Below are positions 22,282 to 32,600 of a stretch of 64,000 bases of DNA, one piece after another; the first letter of the stretch is position 1, and the number at the start of each line of letters is the position of its first letter. Source of the DNA: Paraconiothyrium sp. Pb-2020 (taxonomy: Eukaryota; Ascomycota; Dothideomycetes; Pleosporales; Didymosphaeriaceae); the NCBI GenBank assembly GCA_022419385.1, contig JAJUBI010000005.1, positions 3,534,001 through 3,598,000 on the forward strand. Reading direction: 5' to 3'. The position numbers and the translations under genes are program-made. The notes under the pieces were generated by a model. It was not told the origin of the DNA and searched no databases. It saw only the letters and a program-made list of their open reading frames with translations.

Positions 22282-25113
22282 ATGTCAGTTGAGGAACCGT
22301 CAGCCTTGAAGATGAAGCTCCTCTCCGCAGATGAGTTCTCTGAGTACATCCAAAAGCACAGATCGGTACCGCGCTATGACCCAAGCCAGGAAAAGAAACG
22401 CAGCCATCCTTTTTGGACTCTACCCAGGAACCGAATCGATGCCGACCTCAATTGTATTTACGCAAAACTGTCCAACATCCTAGAAGGGATTCCAACAGGT
22501 GACCGAGAATTACTGCATCTTCTCAAAACGGTTCACACCATTCCGCAGATCAAGCGCAGCTCAGACCTTAGCGTTGGGCTCGTTGGGGCGCAAGGCGCGG
22601 GGAAGAGTATGTTTTTGAGTGCTCTATTCGACAAGGAAGGAATCTCTTGGAGTGGGGCGGATGGCGAAGCTTGCACACGGACCGTTGTCAAGTTTGCGCA
22701 CTTTGCCCCAAACTCGAGATCCACAGAAAGCGAATCATTTTATGCAGAGATCAAGTTTCTCGATGATAATAAAATTGAAGAAATGATTCGCGAACACGTC
22801 AAAGACCTCAAACACTACCAAGACGATGTCGACGATTCGGATGATGACGAGCCTCGAGTAGCTCAATCGTATGAGCAAGACGAAGTCGACAAGCGACATT
22901 ACGACACTGCAAAAGAGATATTTACGGTCTTATTTGGCTCCGAGAAGGTTTTCATGCATCACTGGATGTCGTTTTCCACCAAAGAGTTCATACACTTCTG
23001 CAAGCTGAAGTGCCGGGAAGCAATGACGGAATGTGGTGCCCTAGAAGGCCAGAACTCCTGCATGCGATCCGGGAATGATGCCCATGAACTGATGGGAAAG
23101 ATCAAGCATTTTCTTGCCGACGTGAAAGGTGTTGATTGTCTTTGGCCATTAGTCGATCATGTAATCATTCGCTTCGACCACGAATTACTCAAGTATGGTG
23201 CCGTCATCATAGACGTCCCTGGTATGATATGTCACAGATGACTTCGCTCGGTACCGTTAATAGGATATAGGTACCGGTGACACTAATATGTCGAGGGCAC
23301 GGCACGTTGAAGAAATCAAGAATACTGCCGATATCGTCCTTGTCTTCGCAGACACACTTCGAATCGCCAGTGACAACTCTGCTATAGATACAGTGCAAAG
23401 CTGTGTGGTGAGTCGTGGGCGCGACAAAGTGAAGTTCGTCGCCACCAAAATCGACGTATGTATCAGGAAACTGTTCTGGCATTCTACTGATGTCTTCAGG
23501 CACTCCTCAAGAACGACTTGAAGAATTGTGAAGGCGAAGAGTATGATCACATTCGAAAATTGGTGCAAGATGCCAGTGACAAGGCCAGAGCTTCGGAAGA
23601 TGAAGGTGATGCCATAAAAGCGATGCAACTTGGACAATATATAACATATCTGGAGCGACAGTTATTACTGCGCTATTCGATTGGTCGTGCTTCGAAAATT
23701 ACTTCCACCTTAGGTGGGAAATTAGGTGGTCGCGGTGGAGCCGACAAGGTCAACGTTTTTCATATATCGGCAAACAACTACCTAGACTGGCAGGTCAAAC
23801 CTATGATCAGCTTCCGCGACCAGCCTCCACTGCCGCCTGAATGCACGAACATACCGGCGATCCGTCAATATTTGTTTGGTCTCCTCGCGCCCAGAAACTA
23901 CGACGACGTGGTTCACCACGTCTACAACTTCCTCCCAAATTATCTTCAAAAGATTGAGCGGGCCATAAACGAATCTGACCGTGATGCAGACTTTGGAAGC
24001 TTGGCCCAGGAGTTCGATCAAAAGATGGACGAGCTCATTAAGGATCACCTTGCTCAAGCTAAACAACTTTTTCAAAAGATTTTGAAAGATACTCTCGTCA
24101 AGGTATGTGCTGACACATCAGTGTATCAGAAGCAGGTCGACGCCAAGATTTGCAACGAAATATGCAAATTCACAAGCCCAACGTTCAAGAAGCTTATGAA
24201 GTATAGAGGCACTTTGCCTCCAAAAGCATCTAAGGCCAAAGGGCTGGAAAATGGATGCTCGTACAACCGAGACTTCTCGAACATCATTGCCCCTGCCATC
24301 CTCAAATGGGATTCCACCTATGCAGATCGCATGCAGCCTATGAGGCAATCGCTCATTAACTTTACCGCTGTCATGGGTCACACCGTCTTGTCGATGCTCA
24401 ACATGTCGTCCGCCAATGTGATGGTGGTCGAAAGCGCGAAAAGGAAGTGGAAACCATATCGCATAAAGCTGCAGGTAAAGATGGAAGTTCTCATGGACTG
24501 TTTTGAGAAGTTACACAAGAATGCAGTCATTAAAGCTACCATGGAAGACGGTCGACAAAATGGCTTGGTGGCTATGATAACAGACGAACACTTCGATTCT
24601 GCTCTTGATGCCGAACTTCCTCAAGACTCGGGTTCTCATTCGGTAAAAAAGAAGTCTCGAGAAACACGGATCAAGTTCCAGAAAAGGACACTCACCGAGC
24701 GCTTCTCTGGTCCCATAAACTATTTCATTGACGATGTCTTCAAATTGTTCTATGACGACTCCAGCAAGATCATCGACAATCTACTGGATAAACATTACCA
24801 CCAAATTCAGGATATCATGGAGAAATACAGTGCATCTTTGAAGGAAGAGACACCTATTTCCTACAAGGTTGAGCAGGGTGGTATCGATATCCGAGCAGAC
24901 ATCGCACGAGCTTTTCCTGAATTTGAGAAGACGATAGCAAGCCTTCAAAAACAGCTTCCCAACCAGACCAGGAATCAAGATGATGGCCCGATATACCTGT
25001 CTGATATGAATGGGACAAAAACGCTCGCGGAGATCTACGCCGGACTGAGCAGAAAGAGGAAGCAGGGCGCCGAGAACATCGCGGAGGCAAAGGTGAAGAA
25101 AGAGAGATACTGA
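22282..25113 (+). CDS. Large dynamin-superfamily GTPase (SLIP-GC-like)
   Basis: Three exons, 22282-23221, 23271-23455 and 23500-25113, 912 residues; introns of 49 and 44 bases with GT-AG ends. The G domain shows the P-loop GAQGAGKS (102-109), the DVPG switch-II motif (311-314, split by intron 1) and the base-specificity motif TKID (372-375, ending exactly at intron 2). An acidic insertion (DDVDDSDDDEP) lies between P-loop and switch II. The remaining 540 residues are helical, as in dynamin-like stalks, with many charged residues and a basic tail (KRKQGAENIAEAKVKKERY). The architecture fits the nuclear GTPase SLIP-GC group, which is expanded in filamentous fungi and mostly uncharacterised. No membrane segment is seen. 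Role unknown; nuclear location is inferred from the animal relative and the basic tail. Confidence 0.85.
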
Positions 25114-26139
25114 GCATGTACGGGAAAACCGAAGAGGAGGATGTTCTGACCGTGCATTGTCCTCTTGGGGCAACACATGGGACTAAAAGTGACTTCTTGA
25201 AATTGCTTTCTCAGCATACTAACTCAATATGGAGCATATTGGCGGCTGAACCAGTTCAAAGCGATATCCTTCTTATTCTCTTTCCGTTCTAGAGAGACTT
25301 TATCTTCTTTTGGGCGTCACCTCTACCGATCTGGTCACACCGTTTCCTTGCTCACACCCTTCCTGTCTGATAGCCGCTCTTACCTTTGCATTCTTTATTA
25401 GTCGCAATAGTTATTTAATGTATACTTCATCTGTAAGTGTCCTTCCATTGCTCCTACTAACTTGAACAGCCCTCCACGCCGAAACGGAGTGCCCCCACAC
25501 CCCGCTGCAACGGGGACGGGCTTATAGGCAAAACGAAACAGCATATGGCTTTCAGCCGCATCAACTTCTTTATAGACTACAAAGGTACTTACCGTATACA
25601 AAGAAATTACGTTACATGACCTAATTAGACGGGGATACATGCCTAGATAAGCTGTCCAGCAAGGTTGGCAGCAGCATTTACGCAAGAGACGCCTTCACAA
25701 AGCTCAGCGCGTCCCTTTGCCCCCTGGGAGGCTCATGTAAATAAGAAAGCAAAGCTTTATAGTTAGACGTAGATCTATTACCTACCTATCTACTTACTTA
25801 CCTACCTACTAACTTGAATATCGTTGCTGCGCTCTCGGTGTCTGAATCATGCATCTTGAATTACCTAAATCCCATGTTCGACTAGGAAATCCGCACGATT
25901 TTTTCTCACCACATTGTTATTGCTGGATCTGGCCCCAGCGAAGTTCTGGCACCATTTTTCGTCATCGTCGGTACGATTCCATCATGCGATAGCGCCTGCC
26001 TTGACTGTGCCACACCAATTCTATCTAACGCAGCTACGGCAGCTCAAGCCACCATCACCATCACTATAACCAAAGTTTGCTAAGTCAACTGCAAGGCTTG
26101 GGCTCCACAGGATCAGTCTTAAGAAACTTAGCATTCCAT
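25114..26139. other. Intergenic with a short tetranucleotide repeat
   Basis: About 1 kb after the GTPase gene. It includes an imperfect CTAC/CTTA microsatellite at about 25781-25811. No coding sequence is recognised; it probably contains the 3' ends of the GTPase gene and of the HET relic. Confidence 0.4.
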
Positions 26140-27609
26140 TCAAGCCAACGTAATCTGTCGCAGTGGGTATCGTTCGGAGACCCCGGCTTCTTTGAAGAAC
26201 GCAACGCCAATCCTCTCGTCGTGGTGCTCTTTCCGCGAAGGATTGATGACGAGTGCGCCACATGTTGTTATCTGAACTAGTCGACAGTCTCCTTCTTGTG
26301 GGTTCAGTATAGTGTCGCAAAGAAGTAAGTTTGTGAGCTGGGCTCCAGAAGTGATGGTGAAAACCAGGCCACGCTTATCGTTCAGTGTGAGTTCTTGGGA
26401 GGTGCATGCAGGGTATTGAATAGTGCTCGCCGCTATCGTTCGCGCCACAAATCGAAGTAAACTGAAGGAATACAGTTCATCGAACAACGAGCCAGAGCTG
26501 TTCAGGGACTGTATAAGCAATGCCGTGTGTACTCCCTGTGTCGATGTTATCTGTACCGGCCCTTGGAATCCTTGGGCCTTTAGCTTCTGCAGCTAATCTT
26601 CTGTCGTTATGGCTGTGATATGTGACGATGCAGAAGACCCAGGATTAAATTCTTTGCAGTCGATGAAGTCATTCCCGGCTGTGTGCTCCTCGAAAAGCCA
26701 TGCCACTTTTCCTTTCTTTCTGGGCCAAGACCATGAAGGAAGCAACGGTCGACTATTCTTCCCAAGCCGTCGATGCCCTTCAGTACTGTAAGCATGAAGC
26801 AGGGTATGGGGTAGCTCGCACATGGGTCCTCCATCAATGAGTTGCCATCCACGTGAGCACGTTAGATCGGACAGTTGTGCTTTGAGTTACTCCACCCCAA
26901 ACGTAGCTCAAAGCGGCATAAGATGCTCGAAAACTGCTTTCGACAATGCAGTCATGCTCAACGTCGATGAGATATATCTTCGGGCACGATCCAAGGAGCT
27001 GTCCGCTAGTGTCATATCGAATGTAGTGCAGAGCCGCTGGTTCACAATCGGGATGCTCAGCCGTACATCTGTCCATCAAGTCATGGACTAATCGCGCAGA
27101 CATCACTGTGTCGTTCCAGATCAAACGCTATCCAAAATCAGTTCATGTTCCATATGTTGACACAGCGATCGTACCGGTTCAACCTTGGCACTTTTCAATC
27201 TTAAACTGCTGTTTCGAATGACAGAGCCCTTTCGAACTCCTTTGTAATTGATACGCCATTCAAGATCATGTAAATGACCACTTTGTACTTCCTCTAAGAT
27301 AATGCAAAATTCGGAAGCGTTAAGACAGTGGCAGGCAGACATATGCTTGAGCCGGCGAAAGACCGCTTCGCATAGCGGGCGGTTCTCTTTCCATCGAAGG
27401 CGACTGATGCAGTCAAAGTCGCAGAGCTGAGGATTTGCGCGAGATGTTTGTACAAAAGCCGCTCCCTGGTTCTGCAACTCATCGATGTGGAAGACCTTCC
27501 TGCATCTCTCGCAGATGTTTCGATCCTGGCACCCGCGAAGCTGAAGGATGAGATCATTGAAGCGCCTCGCAGACGAAGACTTTTGCGTAGCCATGCTGCA
27601 GTAGGACAT
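26140..27609 (-). pseudogene. Decayed HET-domain (heterokaryon incompatibility) gene
   Basis: From ATG 27609 a frame of about 160 residues contains a Cys-rich N-terminal region (CQDRNICERCRKVFHIDEL). It runs into a stop near 27121, where the sequence continues in another frame as RLIWNDTVMSARLVHDLMDRC. This frame enters the HET domain: CPKIYLIDVEHDCIVESSFRASYAALSYVWGG. It stops at about 26834, after which only fragments in other frames follow (CELPHTLLHAYSTEG, LLPSWSW). The final piece, ending ERIGVAFFKEAGVSERYPLRQITLA at 26140, resembles the usual C-terminus of these proteins. Most of the HET domain's core is absent and at least two frame changes are present. HET proteins trigger cell death on non-self fusion; this copy is very unlikely to work. 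Confidence 0.75.
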
Positions 27610-28092
27610 AGGCGAGTGGTGACATAGAAAAAAGTTGGTGACATGTTTCTCTCATGTTCTGAGGCTGACGCAGGTAAATGCAACCGGCCAACTCTCAGCC
27701 CAATCGCTCTACACGAAGTAGGCGCAGGTGGCTTATGACTGCCCCGCAATCTACCTCAATCTAACTCAGCCGGGTCAAGATCGGATCATGCTGACATTAA
27801 TACTGTATTCTCAGGGCTGTGCAGGAACGATTTGACGTCGAAGTGAACGAAACATCTTGTGATGGGACGCAAGTAGTGATAGTGGGTTTCTCCGAGTGCG
27901 ATTTGCTGGAGCTAAGTGTGGCAGGCGGTTCTAACTGCTGATCTAGTGCTTCCACCCGAACAGATTGGGCAGGTGCAATGGCGTCTGTTTTCCCAAACAT
28001 AAGCCTTTGCTCTCTGTGTTTATCTCGGTGTTTAGCCGGGTTTATGAGCACATACCAAGTATTTGATGTGGTGGGCAATGCCTCCATGGGCA
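27610..28092. other. Intergenic, no clear gene
   Basis: 483 bases between the HET relic and the regulator gene. A minus-strand open frame (27797-28114) overlaps the regulator's last exon in another frame. It has no recognised family and I leave it unassigned. Confidence 0.35.
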
Positions 28093-29675
28093 CTACTGCA
28101 GATTGAGATCGCAAATCAGCCCCGACAGAATCAGTCCGGATATAATATCAGAGGAAGATGTTTCCTCACAGTCGACCAATGACTTTTGAAAAGGTCAGAA
28201 GTCAGTATGAGACTACTCAGACTGGGACGAATTTCTTACCAACGCCAGGGCTTTGGGAATATGTGCGGCAACACCAATATGCCGAAGGGCTCGTCGCATC
28301 TCTTCCCTCCGGATGGTCGACATACCAGGGGCAGTCGAAGCGCAATACAGTGGCCAGGTAATAGCGATGAGCTGACTCAACCCACATCCAGCGGTGTGGG
28401 GACTCACTCTGAGTGGAGCTGATGGTGTTTCTTTATTCGAAATCAATGTCACAATTGATCGGTATATGCTCTCAGCTGCCATCAAGGCCTCATGATGCAA
28501 CATTCTGCACTGTCGTGTTGGTTTCCCAACGTCACTCGATTTAAGCAGCTGGTCAAGCTGCAACAGAATTTTAGCTGCAACGATGAGCAGAGTGCAATAT
28601 TCTATGTCCCTCGTGGGTATGATATCTGCTCGACAAGTCAACTAGAGAGCTACATATAGTAGCTGAGAACGTACTGTTGCTGGCCCCGACATGAGCGGAA
28701 ACCACTGCCAAATCTCGATACACCCGCTTTACTCTACCTCGGATTCGTTGTAAGTCAATCTTTCGTAGGTGTTCCTTGCTGCGTAGTAGATCTTCTATCT
28801 CAGAGACATACGTCCTAAGTCGCAATTTCGAGAGGTCTATTATAAGGAAGGTTCGTTCGGTCTCACTCATGCAATCCTTTTGGCTATGCTCGTTGTCATC
28901 GTTAAGATGGGGCAGATACTGTAAGGCCTTGTAAAGCATTGAGGTTCCGAAGTCGTGGTTGTGTGATACCTGTAGTAGTGCAAGAAACCCTTCCAGATGT
29001 AACAGCCACGTTCGATCGCTTTGGTCAATGTTGACCATCATCTAACGCAAACCATCAACTTCAGATCAATCTATAGATCATTCCGTTTAGCCGAAATCGA
29101 TTTGCTATGTGACGTACCTCATACATAGCGAACAGCCAGACAGACTCGAGAGGGGGGTCGCGCGAGGAAGCATGGGTTAACTGCTCTCGCAAGCTGTGTA
29201 TAGCAGACTGATAATTCTTGTGTAATTTTCTCCGATGCTCGATGGTCTGATAGGGCTCCTGAAGGGATTCGAACAAGGCACTCATGGAGTCTCTGACGGA
29301 CACAATTGCATAGTTAGATAGCGGACTGCTATAGTCCTTCTTACCAACTCTGGCCGGAGCACAGGGTGTTAACTGCTGGATCATTGCCAACCCCGCAGGT
29401 TTCCCAACCTGCTATTAGCTATTAGTTTGGGAGATATGTTATCGGTGGCGTAAGGTTGCACTTGCTGAATGACCAGAATCGCGGTCGATCTCCGGCCCGT
29501 TGGCGTCTTCTGGCACATTGCGTTGTGCCGCTCTGGATCTATCATGACTTTTGTATCCCAGACATACCCTCTCCGAGTTGATGCATTTCGCACAACTCGG
29601 ACGTTTCTCGTCGCATTTGATCCGTCTAACTTTGCAAGTACTGCAGCCGTTGCTTGGACGACCGGGATTGACCAT
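28093..29675 (-). CDS. Zn2Cys6 transcription factor
   Basis: Five exons, 29675-29462, 29419-29118, 29041-28675, 28625-28240 and 28182-28093, total 1,359 bases, 452 residues; all introns are GT-AG and frame-consistent (42, 76, 49 and 57 bases). The binuclear zinc cluster is CSTCKVRRIKCDEKRPSCAK at residues 11-30, completed by Cys31 and Cys38. The remaining 400 residues are helical and read like the fungal-specific transcription factor domain (LESVWLFAMYEMMVNIDQ, WLLHLEGFLALLQ, CGLSQLIAITWPL). It probably regulates nearby metabolic genes: the glutathione S-transferase is divergent from it (562 bases between starts) and an O-methyltransferase lies just beyond. The last exon is short and its stop is the least certain part. 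Confidence 0.82.
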
Positions 29676-30237
29676 TCTCTAGCACGTATGTGCTCCTGGA
29701 CCCTATCCGTTCGAGGATGAACATAAGACGATGGATTCATGCAGTGGTGTTCGGTCCTTAGCCCTCTCCCACCATACCGCAAGCGCCTCTTTGTCAGCAT
29801 ACGAATAGAACCGCCTTACGCTAGTTTTCTCGCAAAGCTTCTGATTGGCTCTTCATTAGTTCGTCATTCCCACACTGTAGTGTCTCCACCACCTTTTTCA
29901 TCCGCTAACGTTCTCGCAACGGCATGTTATCCTCTTCGGTCAATCATCTTAGTCTAGATCTACGAAAATCATTCGCTAGTTGTTTCGCAAGGCTCGTGAT
30001 GGGTCACTTGCGTTCCAGGGTTTCATTACAATGACGAAGTCACGTCTTCATTCGTAAATTATGCAGGACTAAAGGAGAATAGCAGCTGCCTTGAGTTGCA
30101 ATGAGAGTACGTGTTTGCTCTTGTTCCGAGGCCCACGACATATAAGACCCATGAGATCTCATTCCATCCCTTTCTCACTACTCAGCAGCTACCTTCGCCA
30201 AATCCCATCTACCAAACACCATCAACTCATTTTCGCA
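29676..30237. promoter_or_regulatory. Bidirectional promoter between regulator and GST
   Basis: 562 bases shared by the Zn2Cys6 gene (minus) and the GST gene (plus). A TATA-like element, TATAAGA, at 30141-30147 lies about 97 bases before the GST start. Confidence 0.5.
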
Positions 30238-31088
30238 ATGTCCGTCCAACCTATCGAGCTCTGGGGCCACTGGGGTGCCCCGAATCCATGGTGCGTCGTA
30301 CACAATCGCCAGATCAGCAACACTTTATCACAGGTGCTAACAATGAGTTTGTAGGAAAGTTTGTATGGTCCTCGAAGAACTGCGGCTCCCGTACAAGATC
30401 CACTACAAAGAGCTTACCGAGACGAAAACCGAGGACTATCTTGAGATCAACCCCAACGGTCGACTGCCAGCAATCAAAGACCCGAATTCTGGTTTGACGC
30501 TATGGGAGGTACGTCATTATTCACGAGTATCGCTCACAGACTCCTCATGTTGATGAGGGAATTAGTCTGGTGCCATCATACAATACCTCGTAGATCAGTA
30601 CGATACCGAGGGAAAGATCTCGTATAAGAGCTTCCCAAGAAAGTACCTAACCCAGCAGTGGCTCGCCTTCCAGATATCCGGTGAGTTTGTACCTACCCCC
30701 TTCGGACCCATAGACGACTAACGTCTGTTCAGGCCAAGGTCCTTACTTTGGTCAAGCGACATGGTTCGCCCGATTCCACGCTGAGAAGATCCCGTCTGCG
30801 ATCGGTCGCTACGTAAACGAGATCTTCCGAGTCACTAGCGTCCTCGACAAAGCTCTCCAAGATAATGGCACTGGATGGCTTGTTGGCGACAAGATGACAT
30901 ATGCGGATCTGTCGTTCATCACGTGGAGCTCGGTTGCAGAGGGCTTGGTGAAGCAGCTGGGCAAATGGGAAAATTTTGAGGAGCGTTTCCCCGTGTATAC
31001 TAAGTGGCTCGCAGCTATGAGGCGCTTGGACTCTGTGAAAAAGGTTGAGGAGCAGGTTGCGAAAGGAAGGGCTGCTAATGGCTTGTAG
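30238..31088 (+). CDS. Glutathione S-transferase (Ure2/GstA-like)
   Basis: Four exons, 30238-30290, 30355-30508, 30566-30680 and 30733-31088, 225 residues, with three GT-AG introns of 64, 57 and 52 bases. The N-terminal thioredoxin-like domain includes IELWGHWGAPNPWKVCMVLE, the cis-Pro and glutathione-binding stretch NPNGRLPAIKDPNSG and the SGAIIQYLVDQYD motif. The all-helical C-terminal domain ends with FEERFPVYTKWLAAMRRLDS. Family members conjugate glutathione to electrophiles or reduce peroxides in the cytosol. The group resembles nitrogen-regulator Ure2-type GSTs, but the Gln/Asn-rich prion region is absent. Its position between a Zn2Cys6 regulator and an O-methyltransferase suggests a detoxification or small secondary-metabolism function (inference). 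Confidence 0.92.
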
Positions 31089-31273
31089 TCATTGCATATT
31101 CAAGCGTTGGACTGCTTCAGGTAGTTTACTTGTGCAAGTGTGTGCGGGGATCTTGTGCACAAACCTTCGAGTTAGCTATGAATGTGATCTCAGTTCCCAG
31201 TAGACAATAAAGCCGTGATCTTTTCCTTCACAACACCTTCAAATTATCTCATAGTTCTCATGCCCCATGTGAC

Positions 31274-32600
31274 CTAAACAAGGCTCAAAGCACATCCATC
31301 CACCTTCCTGATACTGTCGAGCACAAATCCCACGTCCGCTTCTTCGAGCAGCTCCCGCCATTGACTTTCATTGCGAATACGACCGTTGAACTGCGTCAAC
31401 ATGATCATATCTAGAAAACTATAATCATAACCTCATTAGCCAAGCAGTAAGGCTCAAGCGCAAGGACTGGCCACTTACCATTTCTCTTGATGACCCTTCG
31501 GTTTATCCGCCTTGTCGTCGAAGACGTGCTCGTAAATGAGTACTTTAGATCCTACCTTCAGTGCCGGAACCAAGGCCCGCAAGATCTTGAGGCAGTACTT
31601 GTCGCTCCAGTTGAGCATGATCCTTGCGAGAAGATACACCCCTGCGTATTTCACAGGCTGTTCGTCGAAGAAGTTGTGTGGCGTAAAGTCTACAGATCCC
31701 TGTAACCCTTGCGGCAACATCGCCTTGCCTGCAGCTACTATGTGACCTAGATCTTGAACCGTGAAGTGGATATGCTTGGTAGAAGACGCAAGAAACACCG
31801 CCGCGTTACCATGACCGCCCCCTACATCGACGACCCTCATGCCTGGTCTGTCATACTCGGCCCAAGGAAAAGCTTCCAGCAGGTATTGATCATCAACGTG
31901 GTGACCCCGTGACATCGCCCGGCCAAAGCGTTTGGCACGCTCGGGGTGCTGTTGCAGAAAGCGATACAAGGGTAAGTCTGTTCCGTGAGCGAGATTGAAC
32001 GCCGTTTCGTTCGGCTCGATGGACTGCCTCGGGGAATTGAGGGCATCGGGGAGCCGTAGTACGGCGGGCAGCAGATCTTGCAACGATACGCCCAACAAGT
32101 CGAAGAGTCCAGGGCCCCGCAGGAGCAGCGAAAGCTCACTGTGTGCGACGCGATCTGGCTCCACTTCGCGGAAGATGCCTCTGGTGATGGCGTAGCGTAT
32201 AATGCGACGAAGTGGGTCTTCCTCGAGGCAAGTTCCCGTCTCAGTGTTGTAGGACACTACTAACTCGTCATAGCTTATGGATCCTGATGGAGGTATGCAT
32301 TGTGGGAGGTTCATATCGTGGATGATGAGCAAAGATGCTAGGTCTGCTGGCTGCCGCGGCTATCAGCAAGGGGACTCGGATGACAGTCTCTGTCGATGCG
32401 CCTGCTTACGAAGTACAGAATATCTGAAAGCACCTCCTCAGGACTCTGGAGCTGCTTCTTCATCGCTTCGAGATCTCCAAGAAGTGTTTGTCGCCTCCTT
32501 TAATCCATTGTTGATTTTCTGGATAGGTGGATTCCTTGTATCTGTCGATTTGGTCCGCGATCACGCAGATTGAGGATGCTAGAGGGCGCAACTCAGACAT
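31274..32600 (-). CDS. O-methyltransferase, N-terminus frameshifted and catalytic His changed
   Basis: The main body is three exons, 32463-32410, 32350-31479 and 31418-31274 (356 residues from the ATG at 32463), joined by GT-AG introns of 59 and 60 bases. It has the dimerisation domain, the SAM motif MRVVDVGGGHGNAAVFLAS, VQDL and EQPVKYAGVYLLARIMLNWSD, and a C-terminal block ending FVLDSIRKVDG. Upstream, an ATG at 32600 opens MSELRPLASSICVIADQIDR, the expected family N-terminus. It reaches the downstream exon only through two single-base frame changes at about 32478-32505, with an intermediate frame reading LKEATN. In the motif usually written LHDW the His is replaced by Leu (MLNWSD), so the usual general base is missing. 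It may be a decaying gene or an enzyme-like protein with another role. Confidence 0.72.

Noticed and set aside
27175..27195. tRNA B-box-like GGTTCAACC
   Set aside because: No A-box, acceptor stem or T-stem around it; it lies inside the HET relic. No tRNA gene was found in the window.
29413..29465. A GC-AG intron in the Zn2Cys6 gene
   Set aside because: A first reading suggested it, but counting frames base by base shows a canonical GT-AG intron (29420-29461) joins the exons in phase.
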